Origin: Paragordius varius
Lineage: Eukaryota; Nematomorpha
Assembly (NCBI GenBank): GCA_964247055.1
Contig: OZ176051.1
Location: forward strand, 13,950,001-14,014,000
Length of the DNA: 64,000 nucleotides
Direction: 5' to 3'
Shown here: one piece after another, positions 23,608 through 35,040 of the stretch
How positions within the stretch are numbered: position 1 is the stretch's first letter
How the letters are laid out: every line of letters starts with the position of its first letter
Notes under the pieces: generated by a model
Told to the model about the DNA's origin: nothing
Database searches by the model: none
The model's input: only the letters and a program-made list of their open reading frames with translations
Made by a program: the position numbers and the translations under genes

Positions 23608-24660
23608 TGTACGGTAAAAAGAAATAAAAATTAAAATATTGTTTTAAGCCAAATTTAAAATCTGTAATGAAAGCCTAAATCTTTTTTATTAATTCAAAAA
23701 AAAGAATCTTCGAAAACCAGATTAATATATTTTCTATCTAAGATCGTAGTTTGATTTATAATGAATAACAAAAACCTGATATGCTAGATAGGTTATTTGA
23801 TGTTTTCTTTTTTGCATAGGGTCGTAACCTTTTTTAGCAGATTTAGCCTCCATTTTTGCATTGTTTTGTGTCACATTTTTGGACAATGTTATATGAGCGG
23901 AACTTATGGCGTCATTAACATTAGCATTTTTAATTTGCACTAAGGAAGAAGGTAAAAAGTCAGTTTTTCCAGAATTTTTTACGTTTGAATTTAAGGTTTC
24001 TGATTCTGCCAACAAAAAATTTGCCATTGTTTGACGCTCATTTTTAGGCAAAAATTTGTTAATCTAAAGATATTATTTGATAATATATTAATCTACCTCC
24101 AATTCTTGATTAAAAGCATCGGGTGTAACATTAACAAGCTCCTTGTCGATCTGACAGTTTAAAAGTTAACAAAACTTGAAATTGTGCAGTGTTATTTTGA
24201 TTTTTTACAACCTCTTCGTGTTGGGATATGCCGAAAAAATCAGAGGTATCATCATTTGCAAATGCTTTATTTACATTTGATGTGGAGTATGTATGTTCAT
24301 CTTTAGGGTTTAAAGTGTTTAAGACCTGTTTTGGCCTTAAATCTGTTGTTTTGGTATTAATAACCCTTTTTTGTAATTTAGGTTGTGGTAAAAGAGATAT
24401 TAAGGAATTCTAACCTAAATTTGAAAACATACCTTTGTTTCATTTATTGGTGGATGTGAGTATTCCAAATTATCATTGTCAATATCCTGTTAAATTATGC
24501 TAATGTTTACCTTGTTTATGAGTTTTGGTGCTAAAATTTTACGTTTTTTTGATATAGTTGCGTTTTCATCGTCTGACAATGACAATGACAATAACACGGG
24601 GTGCACCCCTTTTTACGATTGGTGAACCAATTGTCAGAGTACCGTGAGCTATATAAGTAT
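22057..24660 (-). CDS. PRCC: PRCC-like nuclear protein (5' end unresolved)
   Basis: Minus-strand exons 24572-24511, 24486-24433, 24325-24176, 24150-24097, 24063-23776 and 22143-22057 join in phase; a further 5' exon ends at 24598. PRCC is a nuclear protein tied to pre-mRNA splicing and, when fused to TFE3, to renal carcinoma. The diagnostic part is the C-terminus: QKRKHQITYLAYQ spliced to AKENEAMLQNQWASNKNARK and ending MKYGF (human: RRKHQITYLIHQAKERELEL ... QAKYGF). Upstream, KKRKILAPKL resembles the PRCC KKRKEPVKIAAPEL motif, and ELVNVTPDAFNQ resembles its conserved IAPDA segment. The rest is polar and poorly conserved, as in the family. Introns of 25, 24, 25 and 33 nt alternate with one of 107 nt and one of 1632 nt full of MITEs. 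No in-frame ATG found in the 5' exon. Confidence 0.82.
22187..22407. repeat. MITE family E, copy 4
   Basis: TATACCATTTACAATTCAAA to TTTAAACGGTAAATGGTATA. In the large PRCC intron. Confidence 0.85.
22562..22763. repeat. MITE family A, copy 4 (worn ends)
   Basis: Carries TTCATTTTAATGGCTGCTTA and the GTAGGGCAATTTGCAACAG arm with its complement. Terminal nucleotides differ from TACAGTATGCA. In the large PRCC intron. Confidence 0.7.
22786..23314. mobile_element. Non-autonomous hAT element
   Basis: Ends CAGGGATGTCTAACACAAAT and GTGGACAGCCAGCCCTG form imperfect terminal inverted repeats; subterminal CTAGCGAAGCCAG is hAT-like. The target duplication is no longer clear. In the large PRCC intron. Confidence 0.6.
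23357..23605. repeat. MITE family E, copy 5, ending in a TA microsatellite
   Basis: Begins TACCATTTTCAATTGAAATT with CACCCTAAAAA. The right end is replaced by a (TA)n run at about 23564-23602. Confidence 0.65.
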
Positions 24661-24715
24661 TTGGAAAAAACCTTTTAAAACTTTTTCTAATAAAATTTTT
24701 ATGATTGCAAATGTT

Positions 24716-24740
24716 TATATATATATATATATATATATTA
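24716..24740. repeat. TA microsatellite
   Basis: Short (TA)n tract upstream of the PRCC 5' exon. Confidence 0.9.
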
Positions 24741-25401
24741 AAATACTATTATGATAAATTTTTTACTGTAGGTTAGTGTTATTAAATTATTATATTAGAA
24801 ATAAAAAGGAATTAAAAAAAAATACCGTACATAACCTGCGCTTTGGAAAGGACATTATTGTTTGATCAGAGTTGTTGATAAGTGACAATAGTTTTAATTA
24901 AATGAAACGTTAACGACAAAAAACAATTATGATTTAACCGAGCAGACGATAACCCAAATAAAATTTATAAGAATTTATGATTAAAAGATTATTAAAAATA
25001 TAATTTAATAGAAAAGGGTACTTATCTTTGATTTTCCTGTGGCATAGGTACTGTTCCCCTAAACAACTGAAGTTTTACCAGTGACTCAACTTTTATTATA
25101 AAAGAATTCATTTCCGAGTATCGAAAAACTTCATCAGGGTAATAAGCCTCTTTGGATTGCATTCTTTACAAATAAGGAATCATCCATATCCCTAAAGTAT
25201 AAATATATAATATGTATTTGATGGTTCTGGTGTGTTCTTCTAATATTCAAAAGGCAGACGATTTCGACCGAATTGGGAAAAGTCAACACTCAGGAGCAAT
25301 GGATAATCTTAAAAAAAAAAAAAGTCTTTCATCGTCTGAATCTGATGAAGCCTCATATTGTACCAACATTTGATTTGGTGAATGTAATAAAGATATTTGG
25401 C

Positions 25402-26437
25402 ATGGACATTGAAACGAGGGAAAAGTATAATTTAATATTTTTATTGCAGGGTAATTGGATTGTTTAAGAAAAATCTAAATGGCGTTTCTGATAAGGTTAT
25501 CAAAAAGAACTTTCCCGAAATCGATTCAAAAAATTTGGTTGAATTGATTAACACGCTTTTAACCGAAGGTTTATTAACGCTGCTTAAAACATCCAACAAT
25601 ACCATTTTATACAAATATAACTTCAATGTCAAGACTGACGAAGGAAATTTGGAAGAAACCGATGAGAAATTAGTTTTTAAAATTATAAAAGATTCGGGGA
25701 ATCTTGGAATATGGATTCGCGATATTCGTTATAAATCCAATTTGCTGTTAGCTCAACTCAATAAAATTATAAAAAGTTTGGAAAACAAAAAAATGATCAA
25801 ATCCGTTAAAACACTCTCAGCTTCGAAGAAAAAGTTATACATGGTTTATGATTTGGAACCTGATCAATCTTTAACAGGTGGAGCTTGGTATTCAGACCAA
25901 GAGTTTGAGGCCGAATTCGTTCAAATACTCAGTCAACAATGTATCAAATTTATCAATCAAGAAATTGACAACAGAATAAAACATTTTGTTTCTACTGAAC
26001 GCGTTAATCCACTTACATTGTATGTATCATCCCTGGAAATTCTGAAATATATATCTGACATTGGGATATCCAAAATACCACTCAAACTTTCGGACATTGA
26101 AACAATTTTGGATACCCTGATGTTTGATATGTTAATTGAAAAAATTACGCTATCCAAATCTCATATCAATCCATATCATCTGAATTATATCTTATCTAAA
26201 GTCGATACATCATCTCTCAAATTTGATAAATTCAATCTTTACAAACCGTTAAAGAGTTACTTTAAAAGCAACAGTCACGGTCCTTTTGTCGTGTTGAATG
26301 AACCCAATACCAATGAAGGCAAAATTAATGCTACATATGCTATCCCTTGCGCCACCTGCCCAACTTTGGAACCTTGTAGCGAAAAACAAAATGTTAATCC
26401 TATCATTTGCAACATTTTAGATAGATGGACAAAATAA
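25402..26437 (+). CDS. POLR3F: RNA polymerase III subunit RPC6 (RPC34)
   Basis: A 23-nt first exon (25402-25424), a 25-nt intron (25425-25449) and one long exon (25450-26437) give 336 residues; human RPC6 has 316. The subunit is part of the RPC3/6/7 subcomplex that helps Pol III open promoters and contact TFIIIB. Seen: tandem winged helices (VIGLFKKNLNGVSDKVI; KLVFKIIKDSGNLGIWIRDI, then RYKSNLLLAQLNKIIKSLEN), the signature LTGGAWYSDQEFEAEFVQIL, a third winged-helix region (GISKIPLKLSDIETILDTLM), and a C-terminal cysteine cluster PCATCPTLEPC plus a later C, matching the iron-sulfur ligands of the family. The start gives MDIETREKVIGLF, aligned with the human N-terminus. Long, intact and well conserved. 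Confidence 0.95.
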
Positions 26438-26980
26438 ATGTTCACACACTTTGTGTCATTTAATTAAATAATATAGTTAATAAAGGAATATACACTGCTA
26501 TATTTGACAATTTTCCTGCATTTTCAACGATTTTAGTTCATAATAAAAATCTATGGTCATAGGTTAAGAAATTAATAATCCAAATTTTGAAAAATGTTTT
26601 ATTTCAATTTTTAGCGTTGCAAGTGTTTCATATTATCAAATAATCAGTAATACTGCAGCTTTCGGGATGAAATGGTACTGTTGTAAACACTTTATTTCAC
26701 CCTAAGCTTCATAATAACTCATGTTTAAATTAAGTTCGAGATTCTGTTTGATTTTTTCTCCCTCGCCATAAAAGTACAAGCACAGATTCACTAGCAGTTC
26801 GAACAAATGTGAATTTTTGCGGTAAATTTATATCTTTTTTTATTCAGTCTTCGATTGTTAATTCCAATCAAAAAGTTGAATAATGGCGCCTACCATATTC
26901 ATCATTATTACTTACGAGTATTACTTAAAAATGTTTGGCGTAGACTACCTTAAAAGGTTTAAACATTTTTAAGACTTTCA
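26438..26980. other. Gene-free stretch after POLR3F
   Basis: No family-like frame, inverted repeat or RNA gene seen here. A family K repeat begins near 26985. Confidence 0.6.
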
Positions 26981-26984
26981 TTAC

Positions 26985-27395
26985 CATTTCACTTTTTTTT
27001 ATCTAGTTTACATGATGGGTAATTTTATTTCCCCAGAGCTTAATTTTGTAAATAAACTACAGTTTTGAAAGTTGTTTTAGTTAAAATTTTAATTATCAAA
27101 CATTTTTCACGTCTATTAGATATAAAAGCTTATATTTTTTACAGTTTTGTCACTTCTAGCGTCTAGGGCTCCAAAACACGATCGAAACGAACAGCTGATA
27201 TGAAAATTAATATATATCAAGTTTTTTGGTAAAAATGTAGCATGAAAGCTTTTGAAAGTTGCTTATCTTTATTTTATAAACCTAATATTCATTTATTTAC
27301 CTGTTGCATTTGCGATGGAAAAAAAATTTAAAAAAATGTGGATTTATTAGATATTTTACATCAAAAAAATTTTTTTGTATAATGCGTCTAAAAGT
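26985..27395. repeat. Family K repeat, copy 3
   Basis: Shares GTAAATAAACTACAGTTTTG, CACTTCTAGCGTCTAGGGCT, ACACGATCGAAACGAACAGC and TTTACCTGTTGCATTTGCGA with the copy at 36.1-36.55 kb. The following AT-rich DNA to about 28400 has no recognisable content. Confidence 0.6.
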
Positions 27396-28524
27396 CTATA
27401 GATTATGATTAGGGTAAACCATATCAAAATATCGTAAAAGAATTGATCTATCCAATGTATATTAAAGTTATTAATTTTATTTTACAATTTTATATTTAGC
27501 AGTTATGTTTTGGAATGTCATGTTTGCCATAGGCTTTTTATAGTTATTAAATATTTAAAAAATTAGATTAAATTTGGTGTTTTAATATTTCGGGTTTTTA
27601 TATTTTCGACAGTTTAAATTTCTTAAATTACGTTTTGTATTTATCCCTAAAACGTTTCTTATTTGATTGATTAGGAAATTTGCAGTTTTCCCCCAACTCA
27701 TGCTTTGTAAATGGTATATCGAAAAAAATTTCGATTAAAAGCAATAATTAGTACAAAATGTGCCAGTATCTTATGCTTCAGTTTTTCTAAAATGCATTGT
27801 ATTTTTGATAAAATTATTTCATAGCCATAACTTTATCCACCTAAATAGCGAGTTCTTTTATGCAATATTTGACGAATACATCTCAATTTGAAAAAAGCTC
27901 TTTTTTACCATTTTTATAGTATTCACGTCCTAATAATCCAATCTCAACATATAAAAAACGAACATTTCCAGGTTGTCATTAGAATAATTAGTAAAAAAAA
28001 TATTTTGAAATCAGTATTGATCTCTCCAATGTCAATTTAAATTAATTATATTCAAAAATTTTATTACCTAATTGAAATGGCCTTTAAAATCGATATCAAT
28101 GTCTTAAAATATCAATAATTTTACAAATTTCATTAACTTTCTATAGTTTCCTTATTATTAAACAAAGTATGAAAATCGTGAAAATTCATGGCTAATATAC
28201 CATAGCAATTGGTATTTGCCGATATTCATGAATGCTAAGCCTTAATTTTAATAAAAGGATTATTATAGTATGGGTTAATAGACAACATAAATTAAGTACA
28301 ATAAAAGTATCCTAAAATACGTATAAAGCTCAATTTTGCATGATATTAATAATAATTTAAGAGTATAATAACAACATTATAAATACAGTATTGATTTTAT
28401 TTATTGATTTTATTGTTAATGCCTACTATCCTTTTACCTGTGTAATACAGGTGTGCACATTTAAATTTTTTTAACCATTTTCACCTTTTTGTGCAATTTT
28501 AAGTATTGGTTACTTTTTCATATT

Positions 28525-31500
28525 ATGAATTTTTTGTTGGGACGAAAACCAAACACCATAGATGAGTTTGTAGAGGAACAGGAAAATTCGATCGGCCAAC
28601 TTAAAGATAATATCTCTGAATACATACATTATTGTGCAAGGTATATATATACTTCATTTACAGTTCAAATTCACCCTTGAACAATTCAAATTAACCCTAA
28701 AAATAAATTATGTGTTTTCGATTTAATATAACTCATTATTGATATAAAATATATCTTTATGGCAAGTTTATTATTTTTTAGTATAATTTTGCTTTAAAAC
28801 AAAATTTTATTTTTTATAAATATATACAAATATAGGTAATTTTTAATCTTAAAAAACATATATATATATAATATATATATATATATTATTTGACGGTGAT
28901 TTAGAATTGTTCAAGGGTGAATTTAGATTGTTTAAGGGTGAATTTGAATTGTAAATGGTGTATATCGATTTATTTTGGCTCAGTAACTTATGCTAAATAA
29001 AATTGATTATAAACCTAGTAATTCCAATTTTCTACTTAAATTAGCACTTTAAATTAAGCAGCACTTGAATTATCAATCGTTGATCCTCATGTTTTATATT
29101 TCTTGAAAAAGTTCCTGTAATATTTTAAAATTTAATTGTTCATCTCCCCCATAAAAGTATCAGTAGGTGGATATTTTGAACAAGAGGAGGACCAAACTTA
29201 TAACATAAAGATACAAAAACAATAAGGATTAGCTTGGTTTTATTTTGGTCCCCGTTTAGAAAAGTCTTTGTAACTATATCATAATTAGCCGAAATCGAAA
29301 AATTGCATAATCCGCACACATTATGTTATATAATTTTTTTGGGTTAAAACTAAATGTTTAAAATAATTTGGATAGCTATTACATATTATAAATTGCGATT
29401 CAAAATCAAACACAGATTTTATAATTTTTTATGTATGCATCCTAAAATTGTGATGATTGATTTTTTACGCCCCTGAAGCCAAAAACCCTAGGTTGCGGAT
29501 ATTGAAATAATGACATATTTTACGATAAAAATCATTTTAAAAAGTTTGATTACATTCTAAATTGAAATTTTAGCAACATTTAATTATAATATGTATGATA
29601 TGGTATATTGTTAAATTAAAGACGAAGCAACATCTCAATATATACCTAAAATTTTTTGTTCTTATTTATTTAGCCTCTTTTTGTAGAATAACTTTTGTTT
29701 CCAAATTTCTGCCTAAATTTTTTCAATTTTTTCACTCATATTGAAAATCTGCTAAATTTTTGCAATAACATTTATTTATGTTACTTAACAAAAATAACTT
29801 TTTCATGAAATTCAATTTGTTTACATGGGATAATTTGTGATGATATCTTTCAATCCAGGTATCCAAATTTTGTGGTTCACCCTTGTATTTTTCGAGAATG
29901 ACGCTTGTGTAATTGTTTTATATGAAAAAATGTTTGTTTTTGCCTTCAATAGAGTACGCGATTGTCAAGATAATTTATCGACGTTTTTACAAAACGCCTT
30001 AGTCGATGAAAACGCCAATGCTAATATGGAGTGGCGCATGACTCAAAATTATCAAGCTAACATTGAATTGGAATATGGTTTAGCGGCCATCTCACAATTT
30101 TTCTCCTGTCTCGCTACGATGCAGGACTTTAAAGTAAGCAGTTGATAAAATTTGTTACGATAATTATTGCTTTATTTTTTACACCATTCCCGAAAATAGA
30201 GCATGGTTCGAAAATACAGTAAATAAGCATAACACTACTCATTAAGGTTCAAACAATAAAAATTTATAATTACACAAAAAAAATGAAAGCAAAATCGCGA
30301 TTGTTTTTTTCGAATATAACTCAATGTTAATAAAGTGCAAAGTATGAAAGATTGGAGTTAATTGGTAATATTCTAAATTATGTATTTTTTAAAATTGTAA
30401 AAATGGTTTATTAAGGGAAAATCATGGTTCAAAATTGTGTGGTGATTTCTTTTAAAAAATAATTCTCTTTATTTTTACGTTTTGTCTGCACATAATTTCA
30501 ATTTTTATTGTAAATAATCTGCTCGGATCGAATATTCGTGGGCTCAATAAACAGAGAACCGTATTTTCCTTACAGTTTTTAAATTTTTGATAAAAAAATA
30601 TATATTAATGTTCTCACCTTAATTTTATGAGGATAGTATTATTCATAAGTATCAGAAAATATATTATTTTTTATTTAGATCATATAGTTTTTTTATCCTG
30701 AATAAAGTGGATGGGTATTTTATTTTTAAAATGAAAAATAAACCCCCATCAATATCAGAAGAGCTGAATTTGAACAAATTGCTATGGAATTAGGAACTGG
30801 AATCATTTTAATCAAAATATATATATGATAACCTGAAAACTTAAGCAATCTTTTTAAGACTTATATGATAATAATAAATTAGTTAACACCTACGATATTG
30901 GTGTTAAGAATACACACCATATTTTTAATTTTTACGTTCCTTTATCTTAGATTGAGCGAATATATTGCCGTTTAAACAAGGTTTTGTCATACTACTTCAA
31001 TGAGATCCAAAAATTTCGGGTAATCTATATTTTTACCCACTTATTATATATTTGTATGTGTTAAAAGTGTTGCCAATTTTTTGCCTTGTTGAAAATTCAA
31101 TATAATTCATAGAACGGGGATTAGCACTATTAGCTTCCCGACGGGGCGCATTCCAAAAATATGTGGGCTTTAACAATCATTATTTAGAATTCAAACATAA
31201 GACTGTAAATTTCAAAAATATTATAACAGCATTTTCTAATTCGCGTTACTAAATAAATTGATGAACTAATTGGATAAATATCAATTTCTCTAATTTAAAG
31301 TTTTTTAGGGCAGCGTATCTTTGCATTTTAACTTTTAAAAAGGAATATCATAGCAAACCTACATGTTACATCAATTTTAAAATCGTTAATATTATTTTAT
31401 CAAGCGTAGCAAACCCCTAAAACTCGGGGAGAAAATGTACAGTTTCGAAATGGATTACCACATCCCCACATGGGAAGATCTCATCAAATCCCCGATTTAT

Positions 31501-33075
31501 TAAACTTCAAAATTAGGATTTTTCAAGTACCAATTCTCTATAAATTTTTGCAAAAAACATCAATTTAATTTTTTTAATTATATACTATATATACATGTTT
31601 TTTTAGAATATAGTGGAGGATTTGTTGAAAACTGAATTGTATTGTTGCCTGCAAAATTTAGGAAAATTATCAGAATTTATTAAAATCTACAACGATTTAT
31701 CCTCACGACAGGGTTCTGCCTACCTTTCAAAAAGAAACCAGGTATAAATATATATTATCTCTATGGGTAACAAAGTTTCTTAAAATATATTTTTATTTTA
31801 TCATTTTTCAGTCAAATTAAATAAATAAAATAAAGAAACTTTTAGGTTATTATACTCAAACAATAATATTACGAAAATTGAAATTATACAGACAAAATTT
31901 CTAAACAAGTTTATTTTAAAAAGACTCTCGACTTTTTTAAACTTGCAAATATGTTTCGTTGTACTAATGTATAAAACGGTCATGTGAATTGATAGTAAGT
32001 ATACATTGCTAGAAAGTTATTAATTATTGCCAAATAGTAACAAAAAAGGGCAGTATTATTCGCTTATAGTTATTTTTTTCATTTTTTACTATTATTAGCC
32101 AATAATACTGCTTGTTGTATTTACTATTAGGCAATATTTAATAACTTTCTAGCATTGTAAACTTACTCATACTGTAAAATTAAATGTATATTTAACAATT
32201 GTTTTTAAGTTAAGACGGGAATTTTGTTTTAAAAAACTATGGTTAACATTTGGAAAAAAAATATTTATCTTAAGTTTTATTTGTCTATTTAAATATTGAA
32301 TTTAAAATAATACCACTTTACTTAACCAATTAAAGTTTTCAAAACTCTCAAAATATCCAAGCTTTAAATGCTATGATATATGATAATGTTGTCTTTTTTC
32401 ATATTATCAGATTAATTATGACAAAGATACATCTTACAATAAATATCCACTTGATGTTGATAAAATACATCGTAAAACAGAATTTGAACCACATAAGGGA
32501 GCTTTTGTTGATGAACGACAACACGGTGGCCCTGATAACAGAAATTACATGATGATGGGAAACATGGGTTTAAATCCTCTCCAGAAATACAGTAAAAATT
32601 TAAATTACACGGAAAAAACTTAAAGACCACGACTATATATTTTTCTAAAAGACAACCACCATACTTTCAAAGATTTCATTTTTAATAAATATAAAGATAT
32701 GTATCTTTGTTTGAAATTGCAAAGAATGAGATCTGTATATTGATAATCCGAATCAATCAATTATATCTTTTACAATTGTTGTAACTATATATTAATTTAT
32801 ATGAGAATTTTTAACAAGCTATGTGTCAAACAAAGTTTATGGTTGCCTTAAAAATATGTGTCGTCTCTTTGCATTTTTACGTTTTATCCGTACGTATAAT
32901 TACATACTTTTGCGTAGGGTCGGGCCCACCTCTCTTTTCACCTCAAACGACACTACCTAGCTTTGGTCCGCCGCCTTTTTTGGGTCCCACACATTCAATG
33001 TACAGTCAAGGCCCTCAACAAATGATGCCAACGTTTCCAACATTTAATTTCCCCTCAGTAGTTTCAAGGAGATAA
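28525..33075 (+). CDS. BAR-domain protein, FAM92/CIBAR-like
   Basis: Exons 28525-28640, 29953-30133, 30951-31019, 31607-31741, 32411-32591 and 32918-33075 join in phase into 279 residues. The first ~165 residues are a helical BAR-type module; DFKIERIYCRLNKVLSYYFN and KFRNIVEDLLKTELYCCLQN resemble the FAM92 stretch LQDYRQAEVERLEAKVVEPL ... RDDLKATLTARN. FAM92 proteins bend membranes and act with Chibby at the base of cilia. The tail is disordered, with an asparagine/methionine-rich part and a GPPxF/PFLGP-rich end. Start: ATG of MNFLLGRKPN. Intron 5 (32592-32917) is almost exactly one family D MITE, whose terminus supplies the donor. Intron 1 starts beside a family E MITE. The family call rests on modest similarity; another AH/BAR family is possible. 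Confidence 0.68.
28645..28963. repeat. MITE family E, copy 6
   Basis: Left end ATACTTCATTTACAGTTCAA then CACCCTTGAA, right end GTGAATTTGAATTGTAAATG. Larger than other copies owing to an internal TA-rich expansion. Begins about 5 nt after the BAR gene exon 1 donor. Confidence 0.75.
30255..30516. repeat. MITE family D, degraded copy
   Basis: Weak left end; right half recognisable (CTTTATTTTTACGTTTTGTC then AATTTCAATTTTTATTGTA). BAR gene intron 2. Confidence 0.5.
31873..32305. repeat. MITE family D interrupted by family B
   Basis: Left part AAATTGAAATTATACAGACA, right part with AAAAAACTATGGTTAACATT and AAATATTTATCTTAAG. A family B element (31988-32175) is inserted in the centre. BAR gene intron 4. 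Confidence 0.55.
31988..32175. repeat. MITE family B, copy 3 (nested)
   Basis: Palindrome with GTAAGTATACATTGCTAGAA and the right end TAAACTTACTCATACTGTA. Confidence 0.75.
32589..32905. repeat. MITE family D forming BAR intron 5
   Basis: Begins TACAGTAAAAATTTAAATTA (family terminus TACAGTAAAAACTGAAATTA) and ends at CGTTTTATCCGTACGTATAA. Exon 5 ends inside the first four bases of the element (TACA, then GTAAAA), and exon 6 starts 12 nt after its right end. The MITE is therefore essentially the intron. Confidence 0.8.
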
Positions 33076-33660
33076 ATGTATAATAGTACAATAGGCCCAC
33101 AAATCATAAATGAAAATTTATGTTTATTTCTATACCATTTTTGTCAATTGGTATAAATATAGTAATTTGTTCAAGTGCCTAAGATCATTCTCTGTTTATA
33201 TAACTAATGGACAGAACTTAACCTTTATTTAACCCGAAACATGCCTTCTTTAATGCTTAATAATAGCCTAAACTCGATTATATTTTAATAGATAAACTGC
33301 AAAAATATCACATCAGGTTTCTGTTATCTAGCTGAGGCTAGCTTCCATATTTTTAAACGAAACAGCTCGCGTTCGAAAGAGCCGTCGTTGGTCAATTGTG
33401 TAACGTTTAAAACGTGGCTGATTATTTTTTACCAATCATGATATGGTCTACTACCTCGTCTTAAATTTCTATTGGGTGAAAGTACCTGATTTTGTTGCAC
33501 CCTTTGTTTAGAGTTTTAATATGAGAGGATATTGGTGAGATTTGGTACAGACTATGTATGCTTTTATTTTGGTTGTTTGTTTTATCATTGTAGTAATAGT
33601 ATGTTAGACAGAGTTAAAGATTTAGCCTTCCATTTCGCATAATTTATTTTCTATACAGAC
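33076..33660. other. Gene-free stretch after the BAR gene
   Basis: No convincing coding or repeat structure between the stop codon and the LINE leader. Confidence 0.5.
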
Positions 33661-34760
33661 ATTTGCTGGGGCAACCTGAGTAACGCAGACGGACACTGTT
33701 GAAAATATGGTTGTGCTGACCTGGTCATGACCCGGTCAGTGACTATTTATTTTTTGACCATGGTCATTTAAAATAACTGCTGTTTTCTGAAAAATTGCTG
33801 GTAAATTTTTTTTGGAGGAGAGATGGTAAGATAATTTGGTTTTTTGATATATTTTTTTAGAAAATATAAATTAAATATTTAAATTTGTTTATTCAACAAT
33901 ATAAAATAAACATGCACCAATACCCAGTCATCAAAAATAAAACAATCAAGCACTTTGCAAAATATCCAATTATTCCATATGTGTAATCCAATAAAATGAA
34001 AAATAATTTTTTGAATATTTCAATGATGAAAGAAAGTGTAAAACAAACTAGGTAAAATTTTATTTGAAATATCCAGTATAAAAACTATGTATTTGAAGAT
34101 AGGATATAAACATGTGGCAAAATTTATTTAAAAACAAAATTGTTAATAAAATTTCATTGAATATATTCGAAAATAATAAATATTAAAAAGTAAATACAAA
34201 CGTTTTAGAAAAAACATGACATTAATAGTGAAACGCAAGTGTCGTTCTAACATTATTTTCGCAATCCAATATCGAATGGTATTTACTTAGGTAAAAAGTG
34301 GTCATGACCATGGTCTGACCGAACATTTTTAAAAAGCAGTCAAATGCACAACCCTAGTTGAAAAGACAAACAATGATGAACATCAATTCATCAGGAGAAA
34401 ACTAGCTTGTGGGCGTAGTGGACAGATTGACTCTCTCTCATTTCCTTACAAAATACCACATTGCCTGTATATATTAACACACATGGTTTCTAAAGCGGGT
34501 TTATGTGGGCGCTATAACCAGCAACAAGATGATAATAACGATAATATAAGTCGCAGTCGCAAATCTTGTCTGAAAGGCATTTCTCTGGGCCGTAGGTTTA
34601 AATCTATAAACGGATTGAGAGATTCGACTTTTCCGACACTTTTGAGCTTGGTACAACAAATAAGGCACCATCTTCTTCGAGTTAAGAGATTGGCTATAAG
34701 AGCATAGCCTATAATCAAGCCTCATTATTTTACCAAACTGCATAAATGCATAATAAATTT
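33661..34760 (+). mobile_element. LINE 5' leader, second copy, split by a hAT element
   Basis: Sequence on both sides of the hAT insertion matches the leader at 16625-17090 (shared CATTTCCTTACAAAATACCA, TGGGCGCTATAACCAGCA, GTTAAGAGATTGGCTATAAG). It ends near 34760 without endonuclease sequence. Short open frames here are not genes. Confidence 0.65.
33706..34356. mobile_element. Non-autonomous hAT element
   Basis: 651 bp bounded by an exact 8-bp duplication GTTGAAAA (33698-33705 and 34357-34364). Terminal repeats TATGGTTGTGC and GCACAACCCTA; subterminal GGTCATGACC / CCATGGTCTGACC. No transposase frame. Inserted into the LINE leader. Confidence 0.88.
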
Positions 34761-35040
34761 AATGCTATTTAAAAAGTTATTTACACTTTTAAAATGTTTT
34801 TCTTTAAATACACTAATATTTACTAGACAGTGAACCAAATACCAAACTTATAAAGATATACTGTACAAATTGACATTATTTACAAATTTATTTTGTACAC
34901 GGTAAAAAATAATCTTGGCTTAAAGATGATTATAAATAATAAATTTATATTTGCATTATTAAAATTTGAGTTTGACTAGCGTTTTTTTCTCCAAAATCCT
35001 TTTTTAAAGCTCCCTTAAACAATTATATTATTATAGTAAA

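Noticed and set aside
32821-32917. Coding extension upstream of the last BAR exon
   Set aside because: It is family D MITE sequence; the acceptor at 32916-32917 fits the phase.
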